DNA of 64,000 nucleotides from Paenibacillus wynnii (GCF_000757885.1 NZ_JQCR01000003.1:2480001-2544000), one strand, 5' to 3'; positions 1 to 9,039 are shown, counted from the stretch's first letter. The notes: a model not told the origin generated them from the letters alone. Numbers and translations: made by a program.

Positions 1-211
1 GAATTTGTTTATCTGGTGCACTTAAACTTCCATAAAGAGTATTTGCACGAGCCTTCAGATCAGCGAAATTCCCGCTAGTTGCTGCGGAGGCTGTTCCTAC
101 GATTCCAACTTGCTTTGCAAATCCATTGATACCTAGTGGAAGTCCAGCTACGGATGCAGCTGCCATACTTACTGCCATTGTTGATACTACTAGCTTCTTC
201 TTAATACTCAA
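1..211 (-). CDS. secreted protein, N-terminal part only
   Basis: This is the first 70 codons of a gene that runs off the left edge. It starts at TTG (position 211) with a GAGGTG ribosome binding site 6-7 bases upstream. The peptide opens with a lysine cluster (SIKKK), then a hydrophobic stretch with many Ala/Val/Met, and an ASAA-type cleavage region near residue 45, so a Sec signal peptide is likely. After it comes a hydrophilic helical segment (NFADLKARANTLYGSLSA). I do not recognise the mature protein. The unusual TTG start is supported by the ribosome binding site and by the signal peptide beginning exactly there. Confidence 0.6.
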   Translation of the reverse strand, partial: MSIKKKLVVSTMAVSMAAASVAGLPLGINGFAKQVGIVGTASAATSGNFADLKARANTLYGSLSAPDKQI

Positions 212-305
212 ATTTAAGCACCTCTTTATATGTATTGTTGTTGAAAAGCCGATTTGACTAGTACTATTAACCTATCCTGTACCCAAAGAAAACTGAAATG
301 TAATC

Positions 306-344
306 CAATAAAACCCATTATATCATTCTTTATCTAATAGGCTT
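306..344 (-). terminator. weak terminator hairpin overlapping the end of the phosphatase gene
   Basis: On the minus strand AAGCCTATTA (344-335) can pair with TAATGGGTTTT (320-310), with two G-U pairs, followed by TTATT. The left arm lies within the last codons of the gene. Confidence 0.4.
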
Positions 345-1114
345 TTTACAAAATCAAACAATTTGTGACGCTTCCTCCTAGGTAATCCATGGCCTCCTTT
401 GTCAAATTCTAGATTTCTGACAATTTTTTCGGCATTTCTGCGGAAATAATCAGAAGTTTCTTTACCCAACGTTTTTTCCAGGGTCCTGTACGCCTCGGAT
501 AGTCCAAAGGGCCGATGAACGCTGTCGTGGGCATCTGATGCTACCACCTGGATAAGATTTCTGCGGCATAGCTCCAGGGATAACTTCTGCAGCTTGCTGC
601 CGAAGACCCCCGCAACACTTTGAGCAGTTACTTGTCCTATTGATCCTTGCTCTATTAATCTTTCCAATTTGGAAGGATCAGAAGCAATCTCGGCATTGCG
701 TTCCGGATGGGCAATGACCGGCACGAAACCTTGAATGATCAACTCATGACAGACTTCTTCCATGTTGCGAGGCACACGTGAAGAAGGCATTTCCAGCAGA
801 ATATAACGCGAACCTGCTAGGCTCAGCAATGTCCCCTTCTCCAAATCATTCAGAAGATCTCCATAGACCCGAATCTCCTGACCGGGAAGGACAAGTAATG
901 AGCTATCACTCTGGCGAAGTTTCTCGTTGAACAGTTTGACCGCCTCCCCAATATTTGGGGCCGGATTCATATACTGTCCATTCGCATGGTGCGGTGTAGC
1001 AATAATTGTGGTAATCCCGTCTTGTTCGGCTTCCCGAGCCATAACGAGAGCAGCTTCCCAGTCGGAAGCTCCGTCATCCATAAAAGGTAAGATATGGCAA
1101 TGAATATCTATCAT
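323..1114 (-). CDS. CpsB/YwqE-type tyrosine-protein phosphatase (PHP domain)
   Basis: 263 aa, the usual length for manganese-dependent tyrosine phosphatases of the CpsB/CapC/YwqE family, which act on autophosphorylating BY-kinases that govern exopolysaccharide synthesis. The PHP-domain metal ligands are visible: DIHCHILPFMDDGA at the N terminus, TPHH near residue 40, IAHPERN near 135 and SDAHD near 190. A ribosome binding site (AAAGGACC) precedes the ATG. It stands alone on the minus strand, downstream of the secreted protein gene in the reading direction of neither; the partner kinase would lie outside this window. The family assignment is firm; the link to capsule here is inference from the family. 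Confidence 0.85.
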   Translation of the reverse strand: MIDIHCHILPFMDDGASDWEAALVMAREAEQDGITTIIATPHHANGQYMNPAPNIGEAVKLFNEKLRQSDSSLLVLPGQEIRVYGDLLNDLEKGTLLSLAGSRYILLEMPSSRVPRNMEEVCHELIIQGFVPVIAHPERNAEIASDPSKLERLIEQGSIGQVTAQSVAGVFGSKLQKLSLELCRRNLIQVVASDAHDSVHRPFGLSEAYRTLEKTLGKETSDYFRRNAEKIVRNLEFDKGGHGLPRRKRHKLFDFVKSLLDKE

Positions 1115-1158
1115 ATGTTTTTATCGGTCCTTTACTCTCAATTTTTTAGAATTCGAGG

Positions 1159-1197
1159 AAAAAAAATACAACCCCTCCAAATAGGACGGGTTGTATG
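1159..1197 (-). terminator. rho-independent terminator after the 196-aa gene
   Basis: On the minus strand TACAACCCGTCC pairs with GGAGGGGTTGTA and is followed by eight T residues (1166-1159). It separates the unknown 196-aa gene from the phosphatase gene downstream. Confidence 0.85.
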
Positions 1198-1219
1198 TAG
1201 ATTCAAATGAGTTCCCAAA

Positions 1220-1810
1220 TCAGGCTTCCAATTGAAATAAGCGTACGGCTAAAGCTTCAAGATTAGAATCAATCTCTCTTAGTTCACTCTCACGATGAGT
1301 CACATTGCGTACATCAAGCAGAACATTAACTTCCCTGCGCAATCCTGCAATCTCTCGTTCAATGAAATCGGATTGATATAGGCGCAGCATTTCGGCAACA
1401 GAATATTTATATTGGTACACCAGCTTGTTACCGTCTGCTGTCACCTCTGAGATCTGGCGGACGGAGCCTTGTTCATAATAATACTTCATTACAAGTCCCT
1501 TGTAGATACGGTTCACTGTTCCTGTGCCCTTATATGTGATGAATAGCTTCCGGATGATATTGTTGAGATGAGGGTTGACCACCCGACAGGACAGCACGCA
1601 AACATAAAAACCACCATTTCGAGCAAAAGATAGGTGAACTTCCTCTCCTCCAGCGGCTCCAAGCACAATTTCTTGTTCACCGGCCCCGAGTACTTTCACA
1701 CGGTGACTGATGAAGCTGGTATCGGCTGAGCGCAGGAATTGATTCATCTGAAATTCTGTCATTTGCAAAGTAGCATTCACATATTCTGTAGCTAATCGTC
1801 GCTGGGCCAT
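1220..1810 (-). CDS. conserved protein of unknown function
   Basis: 196 aa, start ATG preceded by GAGGAGATTCCT. I do not recognise a family. The protein is soluble: no signal peptide or membrane segment. The middle (residues about 60-115) is rich in beta-strand-like hydrophobic alternation; the last third (about 135-195) is an amphipathic helix with heptad-like Leu/Val spacing, suggesting a coiled coil and oligomerisation. It ends in its own terminator and is separated from engB by about 80 bp without a terminator, so it may be read through from the lonA-engB transcript. No function is inferred. Confidence 0.7.
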   Translation of the reverse strand: MAQRRLATEYVNATLQMTEFQMNQFLRSADTSFISHRVKVLGAGEQEIVLGAAGGEEVHLSFARNGGFYVCVLSCRVVNPHLNNIIRKLFITYKGTGTVNRIYKGLVMKYYYEQGSVRQISEVTADGNKLVYQYKYSVAEMLRLYQSDFIEREIAGLRREVNVLLDVRNVTHRESELREIDSNLEALAVRLFQLEA

Positions 1811-1892
1811 AGGAATCTCCTCGATTCTTCAAAAACCTTTAGCATGATTATACAATAAAGGGTCCTGTCATTTTACGTGAATAATGGCAAAT

Positions 1893-2558
1893 TTATGACT
1901 CCGAGGACTCCTCAGAATCAGATATAGCTTCCTCAGCAACCCCTTCAGGCAAATCCTCTTCTTCTGCTCCTGATGTAGCGATAAAGCCTTCTACCAGGGA
2001 CCACAACTCGTCTTTACCCAGACCAATTTCGGATGAAAATGGGATAAAGTTATCGCCTGGAAGAACCCCTAACTCCTGCTTCATGATCTTAATGTGCTTC
2101 GGCCAACGGGTTTTAGGGATTTTGTCTGCTTTGGTAGCTACTACACAGAGCGGCAAATCATAATGCTTAAGCCAATCGAACATCATCTTATCATTACTTG
2201 TAGGAGGATGGCGTAAATCTACGATCAGCAGAACCAGCTTCAGGGTTTCTCTCTCAGCCATATATTTCTCAACCATCTTGCCCCATACTGCCCGCTGAGA
2301 CTTGGACACTTTGGCATATCCATATCCCGGAAAGTCGACGAAATACATCATTTCATTGATAAGGTAATAGTTCATATGCTGCGTCTTACCCGGGGTCGAG
2401 CTCGTCCGGGCCAGGTTCTTGCGGTCAATCATACGATTAATGAGGGAGGACTTCCCCACATTGGATCTCCCTGCCAGAGCAACCTCTGGCAAGGCATCAT
2501 CAGGATACTGATCAGGGCCAACGGCGCTGATAATAAAATCGGAACTAGTTACTTTCAT
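1893..2558 (-). CDS. engB: ribosome biogenesis GTPase EngB/YsxC
   Basis: 221 aa. EngB (YihA/YsxC) GTPases assist assembly of the large ribosomal subunit. All G motifs are present: GRSNVGKSS (G1, about residue 30), the TSSTPGKTQ switch (G2), DFPGYG (G3), TKADK (G4) and FSSE (G5). The start codon is 12 nt after the lonA stop, so the two genes are translated from one mRNA, as in Bacillus (lonA-ysxC). The C terminus carries an acidic tail of about 20 residues rich in Glu and Ser that exceeds the roughly 195-200 aa of most homologues. Confidence 0.95.
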   Translation of the reverse strand: MKVTSSDFIISAVGPDQYPDDALPEVALAGRSNVGKSSLINRMIDRKNLARTSSTPGKTQHMNYYLINEMMYFVDFPGYGYAKVSKSQRAVWGKMVEKYMAERETLKLVLLIVDLRHPPTSNDKMMFDWLKHYDLPLCVVATKADKIPKTRWPKHIKIMKQELGVLPGDNFIPFSSEIGLGKDELWSLVEGFIATSGAEEEDLPEGVAEEAISDSEESSES

Positions 2559-2570
2559 AGGTCTTCCTTT

Positions 2571-4934
2571 CTAATGCACACTACTAGGTGGCTCATTACT
2601 AATTTCAACATTTGGATTCACAAGGGCATGCTGCAGCACCTGATCCATATGGGATACCGGTACAAATTCAACATCATTCCTCACGCTTTCCGGTATATCT
2701 TTTAAATCACGCTCATTATCTTTGGGCAGCAGAATTTTTTTGTACCCAGCACGATGAGCGGCAAGTGATTTCTCCTTCAGGCCTCCGATAGGAAGCACAC
2801 GACCACGCAGTGTAATCTCACCCGTCATCGCAACATCCTTCGAGACGTAACGCTTAGTGAGAGCAGAGATTAGGGCTGTAGCGATAGTGATGCCTGCAGA
2901 CGGCCCATCCTTCGGTATGGCACCTTCGGGAATATGAATGTGAATATCGATCTTCTCATAGAAATCGGGCTGGAGTCCCAGTTCCTCCGCCTTCGAGCGG
3001 GTATAACTGAAGGCTGCTTGCGCGGACTCCTTCATAACATCACCGAGCTGCCCGGTGAGTGTCAGCTTTCCGGTTCCGGGTACGACTGTAACTTCGATCA
3101 GCAGCGTATCGCCTCCAACCTCAGTCCAAGCCAAGCCGGTCACGGTTCCAATCTGATCTTCGAGCTCCGCCATACCGTAACGGTACTTCGATACTCCCAG
3201 ATAATCCTTAATATCTTCAGGCTGAAGGATTACATTCTCCTTCTCTTCCGATACGATTTGCTTGGCAGCCTTACGGCACAATGCCGCTATTTGCTGTTCC
3301 AGATTCCGAACACCGGATTCGCGTGTATATTCACGGATAATGAGCAATAGCACCTCATCTCCTATACTTAGCTGTTCATCCGCCAGACCATGATTCATCT
3401 TCTGCTTAGGCAAAAGATAACGGCTGGCGATCTGCATTTTCTCAAGCTCTGTATAACCCGGAATATACAGCATTTCCATCCGGTCCAGCAAGGGACGCGG
3501 TATATTATGCACTGCATTAGCAGTAGTCACGAACATAACATTCGAGAGATCGAACGGTAGCTCAACAAAGTGATCACTGAATGTATTGTTTTGCTCCGGA
3601 TCCAGCACCTCCAGCAGAGCAGCCGATGGATCTCCGCGGAAGTCTGCAGCCATTTTGTCGATCTCATCCAATAAAAAGACGGGATTAACCGTTCCGGCGG
3701 TCTTCATGCCTTGAATAATCCGCCCCGGCATCGCACCGACATAGGTACGGCGGTGACCGCGGATTTCCGCTTCATCCCGTACGCCGCCCAGGGAGATACG
3801 GACAAATTTGCGATTCAGTGAACGGGCAATGGAACGGGCGAGCGATGTTTTACCCACACCCGGAGGCCCTACCAGACATAGAATCGGACCCTTCAGCTTC
3901 TTGACAAGCTTCTGCACAGCGAGATATTCCAGAACCCGCTCTTTGGGTTTCTCAAGACCGTAATGATCCTCATCAAGCACTTGCTCCGCCTTCTGGATAT
4001 CAATATCATCATCTGTAGCATCATTCCAAGGAAGAGCGAGCAGCCAATCTACATAGTTGCGGATCACACCGCCCTCAGCCGAACTTGCCGGCATTTTCTC
4101 CAGGCGGTCTATCTCCTTCTCAACCTTTTCTTTGACACGTTCAGGCAAATTCTTGTCTTCCATCAGGGAACGAAGCTCTTCGGCTTCACCCACCCGGCCT
4201 TCTTTCTCGCCAAGCTCCTTCTGGATCGCTTTCATTTGCTCGCGCAAATAATATTCCTTCTGCGTCTTCTCCATCTGCTTCTTCACACGTTGGCCGATCT
4301 TACGTTCCAGTTCCAAGACCTCGCGCTCATTGTTAAGAATATCGAGCAGCTTCTCCAGACGCTTGTGAACATCAATGGTCTCCAGAATCTCCTGCTTATC
4401 CTTGATCTTCAGCGACAAATGACTAGTAATAACATCGGCAAGCCGTCCCGGCTCTTCAATGTCGGACACTGCAGCAAGCGTCTCAGGTGTAACCTTCTTG
4501 GATAAGGTAATATAGTGCTCGAACTGGCTCAGAACGGTCCGCATCAGCGCATCGCTCTCCTGATCGCCATCCTCTTGCTCCGGCAACTCACGAGCTATAA
4601 CTTCATAGTACTCCTCATTATCGGTATATTGAATGATTTCGGCCCGCTCCACGCCTTCAACCAGCACCCGAATCGTGCCGTTCGGCAGCTTCAGCATTTG
4701 CCTCACATTTGCGACAGTGCCTACCCGAAATATATCATCTTGTCCCGGTTCCTCAATGTTTACTTCCGATTGAGAACAAAGGAGGATTAAATTGTCATCC
4801 ACCATAGCCTTCTCTAACGCTCTAACTGACTTCTCGCGTCCCACATCCAGGTGAAGAACCATGCTAGGGTACACAAGAAGGCCTCTAAGCGGTAATAAAG
4901 GAAAACGACGACCTTTAGATTTGTTGGGTATCAT
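2571..4934 (-). CDS. lonA: ATP-dependent protease La (LonA)
   Basis: 787 aa from the ATG at 4934, which has GGAGGT nine bases upstream; an upstream TTG at 4961 is in frame but would put that ribosome binding site inside the gene. LonA is a cytosolic AAA+ serine protease that degrades misfolded and regulatory proteins. Visible: N-terminal substrate domain (PLLPLRGLLVYPSMVLHL), a long coiled coil (about 190-260), Walker A GPPGVGKTS, Walker B VFLLDEID, and the catalytic dyad Ser in KDGPSAG and Lys in IGGLKEKSLAA. It lies between lonB and engB, the arrangement known from Bacillus. Confidence 0.96.
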   Translation of the reverse strand: MIPNKSKGRRFPLLPLRGLLVYPSMVLHLDVGREKSVRALEKAMVDDNLILLCSQSEVNIEEPGQDDIFRVGTVANVRQMLKLPNGTIRVLVEGVERAEIIQYTDNEEYYEVIARELPEQEDGDQESDALMRTVLSQFEHYITLSKKVTPETLAAVSDIEEPGRLADVITSHLSLKIKDKQEILETIDVHKRLEKLLDILNNEREVLELERKIGQRVKKQMEKTQKEYYLREQMKAIQKELGEKEGRVGEAEELRSLMEDKNLPERVKEKVEKEIDRLEKMPASSAEGGVIRNYVDWLLALPWNDATDDDIDIQKAEQVLDEDHYGLEKPKERVLEYLAVQKLVKKLKGPILCLVGPPGVGKTSLARSIARSLNRKFVRISLGGVRDEAEIRGHRRTYVGAMPGRIIQGMKTAGTVNPVFLLDEIDKMAADFRGDPSAALLEVLDPEQNNTFSDHFVELPFDLSNVMFVTTANAVHNIPRPLLDRMEMLYIPGYTELEKMQIASRYLLPKQKMNHGLADEQLSIGDEVLLLIIREYTRESGVRNLEQQIAALCRKAAKQIVSEEKENVILQPEDIKDYLGVSKYRYGMAELEDQIGTVTGLAWTEVGGDTLLIEVTVVPGTGKLTLTGQLGDVMKESAQAAFSYTRSKAEELGLQPDFYEKIDIHIHIPEGAIPKDGPSAGITIATALISALTKRYVSKDVAMTGEITLRGRVLPIGGLKEKSLAAHRAGYKKILLPKDNERDLKDIPESVRNDVEFVPVSHMDQVLQHALVNPNVEISNEPPSSVH

Positions 4935-4998
4935 CGCTTTCGCACCTCCAATGGTTCTCAAGTAGTGTCATATGTTCTCATTCTAACAAATGCAGGGT

Positions 4999-5034
4999 AA
5001 AAACACCAACGGGCTGCCTAATCGCAGCCTGTCG
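4999..5034 (-). terminator. hairpin between lonB and lonA, possible partial terminator
   Basis: On the minus strand CAGGCTGC pairs with GCAGCCCG around a GATTA loop and is followed, after TTGGTG, by TTTTT. It could reduce read-through from lonB into lonA. Confidence 0.5.
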
Positions 5035-5084
5035 TTTAAGCACGTTATTGTCGCCAGACCGCTCGAACATCCCTCAAGGCCAGC

Positions 5085-6794
5085 TTAAAGATTAGTGATC
5101 TCTCCCGAGGCATCTGCCTTCAGTAACGAAGGCGTTGATGTGAATGTCTCTCCGATCACTGCAGGAAGTCTTACATCAGCAGTCTGAGCCCCGAAGAGAT
5201 GGCGGAATACCTCTTCGATCGTATCCATTGGAATTACACGAAGCGGCGCCAAATCAGCGAACAGAGTTTGCCAATTTTCTTTCGGAATCAGCACTGTGGT
5301 CGCCCCGGCCTGAAAAGCTGCCTCTACCTTAGCGATAACACCACCTACCGGTTTTACCCGGCCATGGATGCCAATCTCCCCGGTAATGGCGACTGTATTA
5401 TCCACCGGCAGACCCCGAATGGCAGAGACTATAGCTACAGCCATAGCAACCCCTGCGGACGGCCCGTCAATGGGGGTCCCCCCTGGGAAATTCACATGTA
5501 GATCATAACCATCCGGCGCCAAATTCATGGTACGCAGCACTGTGAGTACATTCTCAACAGAACCCTTAGCCATACTTTTGCGCCGAATCGTACGCGAGCC
5601 TCCGCCGATTTCTTCTTCGTCAACCACGCCCGTGACCGTGAGCCTTCCTTGACGATTCACTGCAGGTGTTGCCGATACTTCAATCTCTAACAGTGTGCCC
5701 ATGCCGGGCCCGTATACAGCAAGACCGTTGACCAGTCCTATCTGTGGAGAGGACGGAATCTTCCGCTCCGTACGGAGCGGAAGCTGGCTGCTGCCTGCTA
5801 CCCACTCCACATCCGCTGCGTTCAGCGTGTCCCTCTGCTCTGTTAGGGCCAGACCGGCAGCCAATTGAATCATATTGACCGCTTCCCGGCCGTTCGTTGC
5901 ATATTGCTTCACCACAGTGACAGCTTCAGGACTGGGTTTGAGGCCAATCTTCTGAATCGCATCACGGCCAATAACTTCAATCTCATCCGGCAATAAAGGA
6001 CGGAAATAAATTTCCATGCAGCGGGAACGCAAAGCAGGCGAGATCTCATCCGGTGAGCGAGTAGTCGCACCCACCAGCCGGAAGTCAGCCGGCAGTCCAT
6101 TCTGAAATATATCATGAATATAAGCAGGCGTATTACTGTCCTCTGAACTATAATAGGCACTTTCCAGCAGTACCTTACGGTCTTCCAATACCTTCAGCAG
6201 CTTATTCATCTGAATCGGATGCAGTTCACCAATCTCATCGAGAAACAAGATCCCCCCGTGAGCTTTCGTTACGGCCCCCGGCTTCGGCTGCGGAACACCT
6301 GCTACTCCCATTGCTCCCGCACCCTGATAGATCGGATCATGTACAGATCCGATTAAGGGATCGGCAATCCCCCGCTCATCGAAACGCGCGGTCGTAGCAT
6401 CAATCTCGGTGAATTTGGCATCACTTTTGAAGGGAGAGAGCGGATTCTTCTTCGCCTCTTCCATTACTACACGGGCAGCAGCAGTCTTACCGACTCCAGG
6501 CGGGCCATAAATAATGACATGCTGCGGATTAGCACTGCATAGCGCAGCCTTTAAAGCACGAAGTCCGTCCTTCTGCCCTACAATGTCGCCAATCGTGGCA
6601 GGACGCGTCTTTTCCGACAATGGTTTGGTCAGCGAGATCATTCTCATTTTCCGAAGCTTATCCAGCTCTTTCCGAGACTCGCGCTCGACCGCCGATTTGT
6701 TGCTCTTCTGACCGCGCAGCAAATTCCAAAAATAAACGCCGATAACCAGCGCAAAAAAGAGCTGCACGATCATCAGCATTATGCTTAATTCCAT
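5085..6794 (-). CDS. lonB: sporulation-type ATP-dependent protease LonB
   Basis: 569 aa, close to the 552 aa of Bacillus LonB, which is made in the forespore under sigma F. Residues about 4-25 form a hydrophobic membrane anchor, followed by a basic linker. The AAA+ part has Walker A GPPGVGKTA and Walker B LFLDEIGELH; the C-terminal Lon protease domain has the catalytic Ser in DGPSAG and Lys in GGVIAKVEAA. It lacks the long N-terminal domain of LonA. The ATG has GGAGGGTGAC upstream. In Bacillus clpX directly precedes lonB; here ispG and an IS1182 element lie between them. Confidence 0.93.
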   Translation of the reverse strand: MELSIMLMIVQLFFALVIGVYFWNLLRGQKSNKSAVERESRKELDKLRKMRMISLTKPLSEKTRPATIGDIVGQKDGLRALKAALCSANPQHVIIYGPPGVGKTAAARVVMEEAKKNPLSPFKSDAKFTEIDATTARFDERGIADPLIGSVHDPIYQGAGAMGVAGVPQPKPGAVTKAHGGILFLDEIGELHPIQMNKLLKVLEDRKVLLESAYYSSEDSNTPAYIHDIFQNGLPADFRLVGATTRSPDEISPALRSRCMEIYFRPLLPDEIEVIGRDAIQKIGLKPSPEAVTVVKQYATNGREAVNMIQLAAGLALTEQRDTLNAADVEWVAGSSQLPLRTERKIPSSPQIGLVNGLAVYGPGMGTLLEIEVSATPAVNRQGRLTVTGVVDEEEIGGGSRTIRRKSMAKGSVENVLTVLRTMNLAPDGYDLHVNFPGGTPIDGPSAGVAMAVAIVSAIRGLPVDNTVAITGEIGIHGRVKPVGGVIAKVEAAFQAGATTVLIPKENWQTLFADLAPLRVIPMDTIEEVFRHLFGAQTADVRLPAVIGETFTSTPSLLKADASGEITNL

Positions 6795-7014
6795 AGGTCA
6801 CCCTCCTAATTCATCGTCGTTTTCTATTGACCTTGCACCAAGGCAACTAACTGCTACTAGGTAGTATAGCCTTTTCAGTCATCAATAAACGCACGAGAAA
6901 GGATTTATGGGAGATTAAGCAAACTTCCGTCTCCACAACGAAAAAAACAATCATACACACAACCCTCGATGAATGCAATCAATTAGAAGGAATTCCTCCC
7001 TGTGTCAATTTATA

Positions 7015-7192
7015 TAGTTGCACAATCTACACTTATTTTTCTCCCTTAGCACACTTTAAGGTGTTTAATTGCACTTTATACACTTATTTTTGGATATTCC
7101 GGGCTTTACCCGGCATATTCATGTTTTTAGTTGCACAAAGTACATCTATTCATACATCACAACGCTAAAGTCTAGAAATAAGTGTAAAAGAT
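7015..7192. repeat. four-core interspersed repeat, locus A (interrupted by IS1182)
   Basis: The 400-bp gap upstream of lonB holds four copies of an imperfectly palindromic core (approximately TTGCATAAAGTACACTTA): at 7015, 7066, 7128 and about 7178, i.e. spaced 51, 62 and about 51 bp. The fourth core is split by the IS; its right half resumes at 8755. Between cores 2 and 3 is a small hairpin (CCGGG-CTTTA-CCCGG). The left 180 bp are about 90% identical to locus C (23832-24009). Nothing else is visible in the gap. Confidence 0.8.
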
Positions 7193-7223
7193 CAGACTGT
7201 TGAGAAAGTCCGAATTTCAACAC

Positions 7224-7277
7224 GACACCGCGTTAATTTGGTATAATATAGATAACTTTGCTAGAAAGCGCGGTGTC
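7224..7277 (+). promoter_or_regulatory. IS promoter inside the loop of an inverted repeat over the start region
   Basis: GACACCGCG (7224-7232) and CGCGGTGTC (7269-7277) are perfect complements; the second arm ends two bases before the transposase ATG. A TATAAT -10 box (7242-7247) lies in the loop. A transcript from outside would contain both arms and hide the start region, whereas the element's own transcript would lack the left arm. This is a known design in other insertion sequences; its use here is inference. The same arrangement is present in copy 2 at 24041-24094. Confidence 0.65.
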
Positions 7278-7279
7278 TT

Positions 7280-8731
7280 ATGTTAAACGAAAAAGATCAA
7301 GGGGATAGCGGAAAATATCAAATGGAGATGGTTTGTTTAGACCAGTTGGTTCCCTCCGATCACCTCCTTCGTTTGGTCGAAAAACATGTGGATTTTTCGT
7401 TCATTACCGAAAAGGTACGCCCTTATTATAGTGCAACCCAAGGAAGACCTTCGATTCCACCCATCCGTTTATTCAAAATGATGCTGATTGGCTACCTGTT
7501 TAACATTCGTTCCGAACGCATCCTTGAGCAGGACATTAACGTTAACCTTGCCTACCGGTGGTTTTTAGGCCTGGGCCTTAGTGAACCAGTTCCGGACCAT
7601 TCCACGATTAGTTATAACCGGAATGGACGATTTCAGGGAACCGATGTCTTCCAGGAAATCTTCGACGAAGTGGTGCGGCTTGCCATTTCCCACCGCATGA
7701 TTGCGGGGCGGCTCTTAATTACAGATTCGACGCACATCGAGGCGAATGCCAATAAAAATCGTTATACGCAGCAAATGACGAGTGAGTCCCCGCACGCCTA
7801 TCTGCAAGAGTTGGAGACCGCAGTCCATGAAAGCCGCCGTGCTCACGGGAAAAAGCCATTAGCTCCTCCACGCGGGAAACGGGAGGAGGAGCCCAAAAAA
7901 CTGAAAGTGAGCCTGACTGATCCAGAGAGCGGCTACATGAATCGTAAGAACAAACCGGAAGGATTCTTTTACTTAGACCACCGGACGGTTGACCACAAAT
8001 ACAATATGATTACCGATGTGTATGTGACGCCAGGCAATGTCAATGATTCAACCGTGTATATGGAGCGCTTAACCCGGCAACTGGAGACCTTTGGTTTTCG
8101 AGACACCCTCGAAGCCATAGCCTTGGATTCCGGATACATGGTGCCCCATATTTGCAAACAAACGACGCCATGGATGACTGTAATTGCCGAGCGGAAACCA
8201 CCCAGCAAACCCGGCTTTCTCACGAAAGAAGACTTTACCTATGATGCGAAAAAGGATGTATACGTATGTCCATTAGGACAACCACTCACGTACCGAACGA
8301 CGAACCGACAAGGCTACAACGAGTATATATCATCCAAGGGGCACTGCGCGGCTTGCCCGAAAGTCACTCAATGTACTGAAAACTCCAAGCACCAGCGTAC
8401 GATTCAGCGGCATGTATGGGAAGACTTCAAAGAGAAAGTACACCAAAACCGGAAAAGTCCCGAAGGCGAGAAAATCTACAAATACCGCGCTCAAACCATT
8501 GAGCGTAGCTTTGCTGATGCCAAAAATCTCCACGGGTACCGTCGATGCCGAATGCGGGGCAAAGCCAAGATGCAGGAACAGGCATTGATGACGGCCATTG
8601 CACAGAATCTGAAGAAAATGGCCCGTCACTTAGCAAAGATGGAGGCCTATGCTTTTCATTTGTGTATGAAAAAGAGTAACCTTCACTACTTTAACCGTCA
8701 TTTGGGTTTCCGCATGATATTTGCAGCTTGA
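7280..8731 (+). CDS. IS1182-family transposase, copy 1
   Basis: 483 aa, full length. The N-terminal domain has the family pattern DHLLRLVEKHVDFSFI and GRPSIPPIRLFKMMLIGYLF, followed by NLAYRWFLGLGLSEPVPDHS. DDE-type catalytic residues are likely the Asp in LLITDSTHIEAN, the Asp in AIALDSGYM and the Glu in the C-terminal RAQTIERSFADAKNLHGYRR block. A Cys-rich insert (CPLGQ...CAACPKVTQC) lies between them. No frameshift is needed, so it should be active. The protein is identical in sequence to the copy at 24097-25548. Confidence 0.95.
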   Translation: MLNEKDQGDSGKYQMEMVCLDQLVPSDHLLRLVEKHVDFSFITEKVRPYYSATQGRPSIPPIRLFKMMLIGYLFNIRSERILEQDINVNLAYRWFLGLGLSEPVPDHSTISYNRNGRFQGTDVFQEIFDEVVRLAISHRMIAGRLLITDSTHIEANANKNRYTQQMTSESPHAYLQELETAVHESRRAHGKKPLAPPRGKREEEPKKLKVSLTDPESGYMNRKNKPEGFFYLDHRTVDHKYNMITDVYVTPGNVNDSTVYMERLTRQLETFGFRDTLEAIALDSGYMVPHICKQTTPWMTVIAERKPPSKPGFLTKEDFTYDAKKDVYVCPLGQPLTYRTTNRQGYNEYISSKGHCAACPKVTQCTENSKHQRTIQRHVWEDFKEKVHQNRKSPEGEKIYKYRAQTIERSFADAKNLHGYRRCRMRGKAKMQEQALMTAIAQNLKKMARHLAKMEAYAFHLCMKKSNLHYFNRHLGFRMIFAA

Positions 8732-8854
8732 AAGTTTGCTTTCTCAACAGTCTGAAAAGATACATCTATTTTACTGATGCATCCGGAAAATAAGCCGAAA
8801 TCCGCCAATATAGAGGACAAATCCCCTCTATTGCTGTCAGCTCAACCGATGTGC

Positions 8855-9011
8855 TCAACCAATGTTCCCACCCGACATGCTTATCATGCCAACAAACCCG
8901 ATCATGCCGATCATGCCGATCATGCCCATTATGCTCATCATGCCCACCATACCTGATCATACCAATCATCCCCAATAGTCTAGTTACATTCCGCACCAGC
9001 TCATACCGCAC
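8855..9011 (-). pseudogene. possible small Gly-Met-Ile repeat gene with a one-base frameshift
   Basis: Reading from GTG at 9011 gives MRYELVRNVTRLLGMIGMI, then one extra base at about 8957 shifts the frame. Correcting it continues as GMVGMMSIMGMIGMIGMIG and further to a TGA at 8855-8857, about 51 residues in all. The DNA basis is eight near-perfect 9-bp units (CGATCATGC type) at 8899-8970. The tripeptide periodicity fits a repeat peptide, but a non-coding 9-bp repeat is equally possible. No family recognised. Confidence 0.3.
8899..8970. repeat. 9-bp tandem repeat, about 8 units
   Basis: Three exact CGATCATGC units followed by five diverged units (CCATTATGC, TCATCATGC and so on). It lies just right of IS copy 1 in the 375-bp gap before ispG; apart from the remnant of repeat locus A at 8755-8775 and a terminator, the gap holds nothing else visible. 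Confidence 0.75.
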
Positions 9012-9039
9012 CTTTCATATCTTAGCCCCTATTCATACT

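Larger units (their letters stand above)
7193..8754 (+). mobile_element. IS1182-family insertion sequence, copy 1
   Basis: A complete 1562-bp element. The termini are inverted repeats: CAGACTGTTGAGAAAG at 7193 and its complement ending at 8754 (16 bp perfect, then degenerate). It is bounded by a 7-bp direct repeat AAAAGAT (7186-7192 and 8755-8761), the target duplication. It holds one intact transposase gene and appears identical to the element at 24010-25571. The intact ends and duplication point to recent transposition. Confidence 0.95.

Noticed and set aside
3963..4505. Open frame of 180 codons antisense to lonA
   Set aside because: Low-complexity Leu-rich reading opposite a coiled coil; shadow of lonA.
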